A stretch of 5,801 nucleotides of DNA from an uncultured Actinomycetes bacterium (GTDB lineage: Bacteria > Actinomycetota > Thermoleophilia > Gaiellales > F1-60-MAGs149): positions 1 through 5,801 of the forward strand of contig CAIQOY010000198.1 of the NCBI GenBank assembly GCA_903873565.1. Direction: 5' to 3'. This document shows, one piece after another, positions 1-5,336 of the stretch (its first letter is position 1; each line of letters starts with the position of its first letter). A model generated the notes under the pieces. That model saw nothing but the letters and a program-made list of their open reading frames with translations. It did not search any database and was not told where the DNA came from. The position numbers and the translations under genes are program-made.

Positions 1-500
1 CGATCACGATCGCCTGGCAGGCCGCCCTCTCCGGCCACGACAAGAACCACCCGAAGGACATCATCCCGCCGTTCACCTACCTCGAGGACGGCCAGACCAA
101 GACCTACCCCGGCCAGAACTGGGACTCCGACGGACAGGCCATCTACAGCAACGAGTGCTCGACCCCCCGCAGCAGCGAGCCGACGGACCCGACCGACCCC
201 ACGGACCCGACCGACCCGAAGGAGCCGACCGATCCCACGGACCCGACCGACCCCAAGGATCCGACCGACCCCAAGGACCCCCGCGGCGGCGACCCGACCG
301 AGATCGTCATCTGCCATGCGACCGGCACGTCGACCTACGCCCGCACCTCGATGTACTGGGAGCTCGCGCTCACGGAGCACGACACGGTGCACCCCGCCGA
401 CATCATCCCGGCCTTCGAGTACATCTCGGGCGGGAAGACGGAGCGCTACGCCGGCCAGAACTGGAACGCCGCCGGCCAGGCGATCTTCGACAACGGCTGC
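1..500 (+). repeat. Two tandem CHATG/DIIPPF protein modules (first one partial)
   Basis: The first copy ends at the Cys codon 156-158 and the second runs from about 300 to the Cys codon 498-500. Shared features are H(P)xDIIP.F, a short charged loop, (P/A)GQNW, then GQAI(Y/F)..N(E/G)C. The second copy also shows the N-terminal ICHATGTST segment, which lies outside the window for the first copy. The DNA is diverged, so this is old domain duplication. From memory, the same HxxDIIPPF...PGxNW...GxAIxxNGC pattern occurs in many exported bacterial proteins of unknown function. Confidence 0.8.
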
Positions 501-2318
501 CTGAAGAAGGACCCGGACAACCCGGATCCGCCGACGATCACCGATGAGCCGATCACCCCGTCGGTGAACTGCGTCAGCATCAACGCCGACGGCTCCTTCA
601 ACGCGATCTTCGCCTACCGCAACGGCAACTCGCTGTCCCGATCGATCGCCGCCGGCACCGAAAACCGCGTCGACCTCGACGCCGCGGCGGCCGGGGCGAG
701 CGTGCCGGGCGTGCCGACGGACTTCGTGGCGGGCTACGTCCCGGTCGCGATGACCGTCTCGTCGATCCCCGAGGACGGCACCGTGACCTGGGTCGTCAGC
801 TACGGCGGCACGGCCCGCTCGGCCGCGGCCTCCCTGGCCTCCTCCCCGCGCTGCCCGGAGGCCAACGCGACGACCGACGTCAGCGTCTTCGCCTCCTGCA
901 TCACCCCGAACGCCGCCGGCGGCTTCGACGCCCTCTTCGGCTACCAGAACAACGGCCTCGCCGCCGTCTCCGTGCCGATCGGCGAGGGCAACTACGTCCG
1001 CATCTCGGGCTCGGCCACGGGCCTCTCGGTCGGCCAGCCCGCCTCCCTCGCCCCCGGCCTCGCGCTCGCGGCCTTCACGGCCACGTCGGTGCCCGCCGGC
1101 GGGTCGGTGTCCTGGACGATCACGGTGGGCGGTGAGACCCGGACCGCGACCGCGAACTCCGCGACCGAGCGCTGCGCCGGCCCGAACCGGCTGCCCGAGA
1201 CCCCGAACGAGCCGATCGGCCTGTTTCCCTCCTGCGTGTCGGCCAACGGCGACGGCACCTACAACGCCGTCTTCGGCTACACGAACGTCAACCCCGGCAC
1301 CATCGAGATCGCCGCCGGGCCCGGCAACGCCATCACCTTCTCCCCGGCGCTCGGCGACTCCGAGAGCCGCGGCCAGCCGACGCAGTTCATGCCGGGCACG
1401 AACGCCGCGGCCGTCGTGGTCCGCGACATCCCGGCGACGCACGAGGCGACCTGGAGCGTCGCCTACCAGGGCACGACCACCGCCACGGCGGGCATCGCCT
1501 TCCCGATCAAGTGCCTCAACACGAAGAACGAGATCGACCCGACGCCGGATCCGAAGGACCCCAACCCGCCCGTCAACCCGCCGGCCCCGACGCCGCCGAC
1601 GGCCCAGTCCTACCGGCTCGGCCTCTTCATGTCCTGCGTCTCGGTGCGCGGCAACCGCTACAGCGCGACGTTCGGCTACATCAACCCGGGCACCCAGGCC
1701 TTCTCGATCGCCGCAGGCCCCGGCAACCGCGTCACCGGGGCCACCGGCGGCGGCCAGCCGACGACGTTCCTGCCCGGCACGAGCAGCTCCGCCTTCACGG
1801 TCTCGGGCCTGCGCCTCGGCGCGACCCCGACCTGGACCGTCACCCTGCCGTCCGGCCAGGAGGTCACGGCCACCGCGAGCTCCAGCGGCGACTCCTGCCG
1901 CACGTCGCGCCGCGAGACGCCGCCGCGCATCACCACGGTCATCGTGCCGCCGAAGAAGCCGACGAAGGTCGGCACGCGCGACAACACCACGGTCCGCACC
2001 ACAAACAACGGCACCAAGACCCTCTACGACGTCAAGATCACGATCCCGAAGTTCCGGAACCGCTCGACGCCGATCAAGCGCACCCCGCAGGCGGGCCTCA
2101 CCTGCGTGCCGGTGGGCACGGCCACCGTCTGCACCATCAAGCAGCTGCTGCCCGGCCAGTCGACGAGCGTCGTGCTCACGACGATCCCGCGCGCGCCCGG
2201 CGTCGTGACGGGCATCACGAGCTCCCGCGCCTACTCGTCGACGAATCAGCGCGTCGACGCGGTCGACGCCGGCCCGCTGAAGGCCTACGGCGTCCTGCGG
2301 ACGCCGGTCACGGGCTAG
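1..2318 (+). CDS. Secreted modular repeat protein, 3' part (5' end outside window)
   Basis: The frame whose first full codon is at position 3 is open from the left edge to TAG at 2316-2318, giving 771 visible residues. No start or signal peptide is in view. Domains in order: the tail of a first CHATG/DIIPPF module (residues 1-52, with DIIPPF and PGQNW motifs), a PTD/PKD linker (60-93), a complete second module (about 100-166, ICHATG to NNGC), four related Cys-bracketed modules (190-284, 299-391, 411-504, 545-632) with an FGY..N core and a GQPT.F.PG motif, a Pro-rich linker before the fourth, and a C-terminal DUF11/CARDB-like domain (about 651-771). Such modules recur in large exported bacterial proteins (from memory, not searched). 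The paired cysteines fit an oxidising extracellular location. There is no LPXTG or C-terminal membrane helix, so it may be released or held non-covalently. The role is unknown; adhesion or surface-layer matrix is a guess. Confidence 0.85.
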   Translation, partial: ITIAWQAALSGHDKNHPKDIIPPFTYLEDGQTKTYPGQNWDSDGQAIYSNECSTPRSSEPTDPTDPTDPTDPKEPTDPTDPTDPKDPTDPKDPRGGDPTEIVICHATGTSTYARTSMYWELALTEHDTVHPADIIPAFEYISGGKTERYAGQNWNAAGQAIFDNGCLKKDPDNPDPPTITDEPITPSVNCVSINADGSFNAIFAYRNGNSLSRSIAAGTENRVDLDAAAAGASVPGVPTDFVAGYVPVAMTVSSIPEDGTVTWVVSYGGTARSAAASLASSPRCPEANATTDVSVFASCITPNAAGGFDALFGYQNNGLAAVSVPIGEGNYVRISGSATGLSVGQPASLAPGLALAAFTATSVPAGGSVSWTITVGGETRTATANSATERCAGPNRLPETPNEPIGLFPSCVSANGDGTYNAVFGYTNVNPGTIEIAAGPGNAITFSPALGDSESRGQPTQFMPGTNAAAVVVRDIPATHEATWSVAYQGTTTATAGIAFPIKCLNTKNEIDPTPDPKDPNPPVNPPAPTPPTAQSYRLGLFMSCVSVRGNRYSATFGYINPGTQAFSIAAGPGNRVTGATGGGQPTTFLPGTSSSAFTVSGLRLGATPTWTVTLPSGQEVTATASSSGDSCRTSRRETPPRITTVIVPPKKPTKVGTRDNTTVRTTNNGTKTLYDVKITIPKFRNRSTPIKRTPQAGLTCVPVGTATVCTIKQLLPGQSTSVVLTTIPRAPGVVTGITSSRAYSSTNQRVDAVDAGPLKAYGVLRTPVTG
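180..281 (+). repeat. 9-bp tandem repeat encoding a (P-T/K-D/E)n linker
   Basis: Eleven 9-bp units plus a final CCC codon, mostly CCGACCGAC, CCCACGGAC or CCCAAGGAC. They encode Pro-Thr-Asp or Pro-Lys-Asp/Glu in frame. Units of the CCGACCGAC type tend to alternate with CCCAMGGAY-type units, so an 18-bp higher-order period is visible. The tract links the two CHATG modules as an acidic, extended, proline-rich hinge. Gain or loss of units would keep the reading frame. Confidence 0.9.
570..1898 (+). repeat. Four diverged Cys-bracketed protein modules of 88-95 residues
   Basis: Copies lie at 570-854, 897-1175, 1233-1514 and 1635-1898, measured from first to last Cys codon. Each reads C(V/I)(S/T)..., then F.A.F.Y.N, then I..G..N, then (mostly) GQPT.F.PG, an aliphatic stretch, (V/T)(S/T)W.(V/I), an alternating T.TA.A segment and a closing Cys. 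Copies 3 and 4 are the most alike: both have GLF.SCVS, IAAGPGN and GQPT.F.PGT. Copy 1 departs most in the middle. Alternating hydrophobic residues suggest an all-beta fold. I do not know a formal family name for it. Confidence 0.8.
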
Positions 2319-2343
2319 CGCCTAGCCGCCGTGTCCGGGCGTC
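2300..2343. terminator. Long imperfect hairpin over two convergent stop codons
   Basis: Arms 2300-2318 and 2322-2343 form 18 Watson-Crick pairs around the 3-nt loop CGC (2319-2321), with one T-T mismatch (2308/2334), a 2-nt bulge (2327-2328) and a 1-nt bulge (2339). The innermost ten pairs are CACGGGCTAG against CTAGC and CCGTG. The TAG of the left gene pairs with the complement of the TAG of the right gene. No T-run follows on either strand, which is common in high-GC actinobacteria. The position between convergent genes fits a bidirectional terminator; that role is inferred. Confidence 0.55.
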
Positions 2344-2873
2344 ACGCGCCCGCCCCAGCGCTCCGGCACCCGCGCCTCGAGCACGTGGACGACCCAGGCG
2401 AACAGGACGACGACGATCGACCCCGTCAGCACGGGGAACAGGATGAAGAGCGGCTCCGCCACCGCCGGGGCGAGGCAGATCACCATCACCGTGGCGCAGG
2501 CCGGCGGATGCAGGCACTTGAGGAGACGCATCGCGAGCAGCGCGAGGCCCAGCGCGATCGGCGCCGCCACCATCCCGTCGTAGGCGTCCCCGACGACGAG
2601 CAGCACCCCGACCGAGACCGCGGCCGAGACGGTCTGCCCCCCGATCACGTTCCAGGAGCGGGCGGCGCCCATCCCGGGCGTCGTGAACAGGATCGCCAGG
2701 GAGGCGGCGAGCGGCGCCGCGAACAGCGGCCACGAGGTCGCCGCGAGGACCACCCGGTGCAGCGCGAGCAGCGCGGCGACGGCCGCCGTGGCCGCGACGA
2801 TCTCGAGCGGCGAGATCGTCACGCCGTCGAGGCGCAGGCGCGCGCGCAGGGAGCGGTCGTCTGGCGTGGCCAC
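2322..2873 (-). CDS. HPP-family integral membrane protein
   Basis: 183 residues from a GTG start at 2873. The only visible Shine-Dalgarno hint is a weak ACAGG, 5 bases upstream. Hydrophobic segments lie at about 20-42, 48-66, 78-95, 100-118, 127-148 and 149-166, so the protein is almost wholly membrane embedded. The family signature His-Pro-Pro is at residues 122-124 (LHPPACATV). A second conserved stretch, ARSWNVIGGQ at 71-80, matches the usual PRNxxGGHxxSA region after helix two. The length is typical of stand-alone HPP proteins. Plant and cyanobacterial relatives have been linked to nitrite transport across membranes, but the substrate here cannot be read from sequence. The usual HPPAGA has Cys in place of Gly. 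It converges with the repeat protein gene 3 bp away and diverges from the tRNA. Confidence 0.85.
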   Translation of the reverse strand: MATPDDRSLRARLRLDGVTISPLEIVAATAAVAALLALHRVVLAATSWPLFAAPLAASLAILFTTPGMGAARSWNVIGGQTVSAAVSVGVLLVVGDAYDGMVAAPIALGLALLAMRLLKCLHPPACATVMVICLAPAVAEPLFILFPVLTGSIVVVLFAWVVHVLEARVPERWGGRVTPGHGG

Positions 2874-2917
2874 GGGGGCCTGTTCGCGACGCCGCGCGCG
2901 GTCCCTCCCGCGCCCGG

Positions 2918-2923
2918 TAGGCT
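2918..2923 (+). promoter_or_regulatory. Putative -10 element (TAGGCT) of the tRNA-Val gene
   Basis: TAGGCT fits the actinobacterial TANNNT -10 pattern and ends 10 bases before the mature tRNA 5' end, leaving a leader of only a few bases. No clear TTGACN -35 lies 16-19 bases upstream. The assignment rests on position and on the similar GGTANNNT elements before two other units in this window. Confidence 0.35.
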
Positions 2924-2933
2924 GCCCGCCCGC

Positions 2934-3007
2934 GGGCGGTTAGCTCAGCTGGTTAGAGCACCTGCTTTACACGCAGGGGGTCGGGGGTTCGAGTCCCTCA
3001 CCGCCCA
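2934..3007 (+). tRNA. tRNA-Val (anticodon TAC)
   Basis: A complete 74-nt cloverleaf. The acceptor stem pairs GGGCGGT (2934-2940) with ACCGCCC (3000-3006) and the discriminator is A3007. The D arm has stem GCTC/GAGC around a loop containing GG. The anticodon stem is CCTGC/GCAGG around TTTACAC, placing anticodon TAC at 2968-2970, which reads GTA and by wobble GTG valine codons. The variable loop is GGGTC. The T arm is GGGGG-TTCGAGT-CCCTC with one G-T pair. The 3' CCA is not encoded (TCC follows), so it must be added after transcription. It appears monocistronic. Confidence 0.97.
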
Positions 3008-3063
3008 TCCCGCGGGAATCCACCGCACCGTCGCGGGGAACCCGAGGCCATCCGTGCGGAGAA

Positions 3064-3089
3064 CGTAAGCGGTGTTACGGATTCCGTAA
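3064..3089. promoter_or_regulatory. Operator-like cluster of CGTAA/TTACG half-sites upstream of the fasciclin gene
   Basis: Three half-sites alternate in orientation: CGTAA (3064-3068), TTACG (3075-3079) and CGTAA (3085-3089). Their centres are 10-11 bp apart, about one helical turn. The last two form a perfect 15-bp inverted repeat TTACGGA-T-TCCGTAA (3075-3089). The cluster is AT-richer than its surroundings and lies about 105 bp upstream of the fasciclin ATG. This resembles a transcription factor binding region; the factor is unknown. A 7-bp inverted pair ACGGCGT/ACGCCGT (3132-3138, 3162-3168) also lies in the leader. No other gene is visible in 3008-3194. Confidence 0.35.
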
Positions 3090-3194
3090 GGGCGTCGTCA
3101 TGTTCCGGCCCGTCTGCGATCTCCCCTTCCAACGGCGTCCGCATCCGGCCGCCGACCACGAACGCCGTCCCCGCGACGGCGCAAGGAGATCCGC

Positions 3195-3737
3195 ATGAAG
3201 AAGCGCGTCACCACCCTCTTCCTCCTCGTCGCCACGATGGTGCTCGCCGTCAGCGGCGTGGCCTCGGCGGCCGGCCAGGAGCCGCGCCAGTCGCAGAACA
3301 TCGTCGAGATCGCCTCGGGCGACAAGCAGTTCTCGACGCTCGTCTCCCTGGTCGCGAAGGCCGGCCTCGTCGACACGCTGTCCGGCCCCGGTCCCTTCAC
3401 GCTGATGGCCCCGACGAACGCGGCCTTCAAGAAGGTCCCGACCGCGACCCTCAACGCGATCGGCGCCGACCACGACCTGCTCACGCAGGTGCTCACGTAC
3501 CACGTCGTCAGCGGCAAGGTGACCGCCAAGCAGGTCGCCAAGCTGAACGGCAAGGCCGTGTCCACGGTGCAGGGCTCGAAGTGGACGGTCCGCGTCCGCC
3601 CGAGCGGCATCTACCTCGACAACCCGTGGGGCTACGCGATGGTCACGAAGACCGACATCAACGCCTCGAACGGCGTCATCCACGTCATCGACCAGGTGCT
3701 GGTGCCGCAGGCGGTCATCAAGCAGCTGGAGGGCTGA
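3195..3737 (+). CDS. Secreted fasciclin (FAS1) domain protein
   Basis: 180 residues from ATG at 3195, with a strong AAGGAG at 3183-3188 and a 6-base spacer. Residues 1-25 form a Sec signal peptide: MKKR, a hydrophobic core, then a GVASA-AG type cleavage site. One FAS1 domain fills residues 36-171. It has the H1 motif (FTLMAPTNAAF, 68-78), the Tyr-His pair of the YH region (102-103) and the H2 motif (NGVIHVIDQVLVP, 159-171). There is no lipobox, sortase signal or second membrane helix, so the mature protein of about 155 residues should be released. FAS1 domains mediate adhesion in many organisms, and single-domain bacterial forms resemble mycobacterial MPT70/MPB70. The ligand here is unknown. 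The gene stands alone, with an upstream half-site cluster and a downstream hairpin. Confidence 0.93.
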   Translation: MKKRVTTLFLLVATMVLAVSGVASAAGQEPRQSQNIVEIASGDKQFSTLVSLVAKAGLVDTLSGPGPFTLMAPTNAAFKKVPTATLNAIGADHDLLTQVLTYHVVSGKVTAKQVAKLNGKAVSTVQGSKWTVRVRPSGIYLDNPWGYAMVTKTDINASNGVIHVIDQVLVPQAVIKQLEG

Positions 3738-3743
3738 GCTCCG

Positions 3744-3775
3744 GCCGGCGCCGGGCCCCCGGGTCCGGCGCCGGT
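3744..3775. terminator. Strong GC hairpin between convergent genes
   Basis: CCGGCGCCGG occurs twice (3745-3754 and 3765-3774). Because the motif is self-complementary, the copies pair with each other. With the inner bases this gives a 13-bp stem (one G-T pair) and a 4-nt loop. It begins 7 bases after the fasciclin stop and ends just before the stop of the opposing enoyl-CoA hydratase gene, so it probably ends transcription from both sides. No T-tract follows. Confidence 0.65.
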
Positions 3776-3779
3776 ACGC

Positions 3780-4613
3780 TCAGCCCCGACCGAGCTCGCC
3801 GAGGATCTCGCCGTAGCGCTGGTCCCGCCAGGCGAGCGCGGCCTTCAGGCCGTCGGTGCGCACGAGCTCGTCGAAGGCCTGCTGCTCCGGCGTCTGGGCG
3901 CCGTTGAGCATGGCGGAGAGGTCGAGGTTGGCCTCGACCGCCTCCAGCAGGCCGGCGGCCTTCTGGGCCCGGTTGAGGGCCTGCTTCGTCAGCTGCAGGA
4001 CGCGCAGGGGCGTCGGGGCGATCCGCGCCACCCACTCCCCCACCTCGGCCTCGAGCCGGTCGGCGGGCACGACGCGGTTGGCGAGGCCCCAGTCGAGGGC
4101 CGTGGCCGCATCGATCGTGTCGCCGGTCAGGAGCAGCTCGCGGGTGCGGCGCTCGCCGAGCACGTACGGCATCAGGAGCGTGACCGGCCCCGACCCGTAG
4201 CGCACCTCGGGCTCGCCGAAGCGGGCGTCGTCCGTGCAGATCATCAGGTCGCAGGCCATCGCGACCTCCATCCCGCCGGCCAGGCACCAGCCGTGGACGG
4301 CGGCGATGGTGGGCTTCGAGAGGCCCCACAGGCGCATCGTGACCGCCACGTCGCGAGCCAGCACCTCGTGCCACTCGGTGATGGTGGGCTCGCCCTCGGC
4401 GGCCTCCTGCTCGAGGTCGTAGCCCGCGCAGAAGGCGCGGCCCGCGCCGCGCACGACCACCACGCGCACCTCGTCATCGGCCTCGGCGCGGTCGATCGCC
4501 GCCTCCAGCTGGTCGACGAGGGCGTACGTCATCGCGTTGAGCTTGTCGGGGCGGTTGAGCGTGATCCACGCGGACGGGCCGCGGCGCTCGTAGAGGACGA
4601 GGGCGTCGGTCAT
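3780..4613 (-). CDS. Enoyl-CoA hydratase/isomerase family protein (crotonase fold)
   Basis: 277 residues from ATG at 4613, close to the usual crotonase length. Likely a cytoplasmic enzyme of acyl-CoA metabolism such as beta-oxidation. Crotonase landmarks are in order: LNRPDKLNAM (19-28), first oxyanion-hole segment FCAGYDL (61-67), second oxyanion segment HGWCLAGGMEVAMACDL (107-123), then ARFGEPEVRYGSG (130-142). By alignment from memory with rat mitochondrial enoyl-CoA hydratase, both catalytic glutamates (Glu144 and Glu164 there) are kept as Glu116 and Glu136. That favours hydratase chemistry over isomerase or decarboxylase. The loop after the second Glu is not the classic IPGAGGTQRL but GSGPVTLLMPY, a subclass feature that may reflect a different acyl substrate. 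The exact substrate cannot be assigned. A -10-like TAGCAT ends 7 bases before the ATG and no Shine-Dalgarno is visible, so the mRNA may be leaderless. The decayed doc gene lies 27 bp upstream on the same strand. Confidence 0.9.
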   Translation of the reverse strand: MTDALVLYERRGPSAWITLNRPDKLNAMTYALVDQLEAAIDRAEADDEVRVVVVRGAGRAFCAGYDLEQEAAEGEPTITEWHEVLARDVAVTMRLWGLSKPTIAAVHGWCLAGGMEVAMACDLMICTDDARFGEPEVRYGSGPVTLLMPYVLGERRTRELLLTGDTIDAATALDWGLANRVVPADRLEAEVGEWVARIAPTPLRVLQLTKQALNRAQKAAGLLEAVEANLDLSAMLNGAQTPEQQAFDELVRTDGLKAALAWRDQRYGEILGELGRG

Positions 4614-4620
4614 AGGGGCG

Positions 4621-4626
4621 ATGCTA
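4621..4626 (-). promoter_or_regulatory. Putative -10 element (TAGCAT) giving a leaderless mRNA for the hydratase gene
   Basis: On the minus strand GGG-TAGCAT is followed by 7 bases (CGCCCCT) and the ATG. A TANNNT box at this distance would start transcription at or next to the A of ATG. There is no purine-rich ribosome binding site in the gap. A -35 element is not evident. It lies in the 27-bp gap after the doc stop, so the hydratase gene need not depend on the toxin-antitoxin promoter. Confidence 0.45.
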
Positions 4627-4640
4627 CCCGCAATGCGACC

Positions 4641-5030
4641 TCAGTGCCGGGGCCGCACGGCATCGCGCAGCCAGGGCTCCAGGTGCTCGTAGCGGAAGCG
4701 GTTCTCCTCGAAGCGGTCGATCATGAAGGCGTGCACCTCGTCCGGGGTGCGCTCGATCCGGTACCCGTTGATGCGCAGGAAGACGTCCACGACGCCGAAC
4801 GCCACGCGCTTGATGCCGTCGACGAACGGATGGTTGACCGCGATGCTCTCGAGCAGCGCCGCCGCCTCCTCGACGATATCGACGTAGTAGCCCATCTGCG
4901 GTCGGATCAGCGCGGACTCCAGGGCCCCGGGGTCTCGCATGCCGTCGCCGCCGCCGTAGCGGCGGAGCAGGACGCCGTGGATGAAGATGGCCTACTCGAC
5001 GCCGACGTAGCGCCGCTTCTCCGGTGTCAC
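4641..5030 (-). pseudogene. doc: Doc/Fic-family toxin, interrupted by a TAG and altered in the active site
   Basis: Read from GTG at 5030, the frame encodes a 129-codon Doc-family protein, the normal length. It includes IFIHGVLLRRYGG, RDPGALESALIRPQ, GYY.D..EEAAALLESIA, the Fic motif NHPFVDGIKR, a NGYRIE segment and a terminal EPWLRD. The GTG overlaps the antitoxin stop as GTGA, the usual coupled arrangement. Two defects are visible. Codon 13 is TAG (4992-4994), where relatives tend to have Glu in V-E-E. The invariant Asn of the HPFxDGNKR loop is Ile73 (ATC at 4812-4814; AAC expected, one base). The Fic His is at residue 67, matching His66 of phage P1 Doc. Active Doc modifies EF-Tu by phosphorylation. 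An internal ATG at 4940 could give a 99-residue product lacking the first helix, but it has no ribosome binding site. Most likely an inactive remnant. Confidence 0.8.
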
Positions 5031-5281
5031 CGGGCGAGCCGCTCGTAGAGGCTGTCGAACTCCGCGATGCTCGCCGCGAGCGCCTCCATCACCTCCGGCC
5101 GCGGACCGCCGCCCCGTCGGCGCTCGAGGTACTCGCGCATGGCGTCCTCGAGCACGGCCTGGAGCTGGCGCCCCTCGTCGGCGGCGACCGCCCGCATGGC
5201 GGCCAGGAGCTCGGGGTCGGCTTGCGATGCGAACTTCTCACGGGCACTGGCCACGACAGCCTCCGGTTCGTCAAGAAACAT
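5027..5281 (-). CDS. Ribbon-helix-helix (CopG-like) antitoxin, partner of Doc
   Basis: 84 residues from ATG at 5281. The minus strand has GGGAGGTGG about 9 bases upstream, a good ribosome binding site. An in-frame upstream start would extend into the divergent hisC gene, so the shorter form is preferred. Residues 16-55 look like a ribbon-helix-helix DNA-binding domain: short strand KFASQAD, helix DPELLAAMRAVAADEGR, then helix AVLEDAMREYLERRR. A Gly/Pro/Arg-rich hinge leads to a C-terminal helix (EVMEALAASIAEFDSLYERLAR region), the kind of tail that wraps around and neutralises a Doc toxin. Its stop overlaps the toxin start by 4 bases. It should act as antitoxin and autorepressor. The gene looks intact although its toxin is broken, so it may persist only as a regulator or as an anti-addiction relic. 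Confidence 0.82.
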   Translation of the reverse strand: MFLDEPEAVVASAREKFASQADPELLAAMRAVAADEGRQLQAVLEDAMREYLERRRGGGPRPEVMEALAASIAEFDSLYERLAR

Positions 5282-5289
5282 CAAGTTTC
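5271..5289. promoter_or_regulatory. Possible antitoxin operator over the antitoxin start codon
   Basis: TCAAG is repeated at 5271-5275 and 5281-5285, exactly 10 bp apart, and GAAAC/GTTTC arms (5275-5279, 5285-5289) form an inverted repeat around ATCAA. The stretch is strikingly AT-rich here. It overlaps the antitoxin ATG (5279-5281). Ribbon-helix-helix repressors bind short half-sites one helical turn apart, so autoregulation is plausible. Part of the pattern is also coding sequence, so chance is not excluded. Confidence 0.25.
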
Positions 5290-5322
5290 CACCTCCCTGG
5301 TTCCGCGCGCACCGGACGGCGG

Positions 5323-5328
5323 TACGCT
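5323..5328 (+). promoter_or_regulatory. Putative -10 element (TACGCT) giving a leaderless hisC mRNA
   Basis: GG-TACGCT is followed by 8 bases and the hisC ATG, with no Shine-Dalgarno between. The spacing puts the transcription start at or beside the first codon. No convincing -35 is seen. The 55-bp gap 5282-5336 must also contain the divergent antitoxin promoter, for which I see no clear -10. Confidence 0.45.
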
Positions 5329-5336
5329 GCCCCACG

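Noticed and set aside
180..281. Short tandem repeats as a CRISPR array
   Set aside because: Units are 9 bp with no spacers and they encode an in-frame linker.
143..328. Minus-strand open frame rich in GSVGS repeats
   Set aside because: It is the antisense reading of the 9-bp PTD repeat in the large plus-strand gene. It has no ribosome binding site or recognisable domain.
2250..2318. Sortase signal or membrane anchor at the C-terminus of the repeat protein
   Set aside because: The last residues have no LPXTG-like motif, hydrophobic helix or basic tail.
1132..2446. Long plus-strand open frames rich in Arg, Pro and Ala
   Set aside because: They are shifted frames over the repeat protein. High GC removes stop codons, and the products are low-complexity with no domain.
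3008..3017. TCCCGCGGGA palindrome as a tRNA terminator
   Set aside because: It is a perfect palindrome without a loop, so it is a poor hairpin, and such words are common by chance in this base composition.
3037..3042. GGAACC as an ECF sigma factor -35 for the fasciclin gene
   Set aside because: No CGTN-type -10 lies at 16-17 bases. The nearest candidate (3064) is about 21 bases away.
2331..3068. Plus-strand open frame across the HPP gene and tRNA
   Set aside because: It runs antisense to a clear membrane protein and through a tRNA. The translation is Arg/Asp/His-rich noise.
3075..3683. Minus-strand frames opposite the fasciclin gene
   Set aside because: The plus-strand frame has a signal peptide, FAS1 motifs and a strong ribosome binding site.
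3773..3780. GGTACGCT on the plus strand as an antisense promoter into the hydratase gene
   Set aside because: It matches the -10 pattern seen elsewhere but overlaps the hairpin arm and the hydratase stop. No start or RNA gene follows.
4293..5048. Plus-strand open frame over the hydratase and doc genes
   Set aside because: It is antisense to two genes with clear family motifs and has a compositionally biased product.
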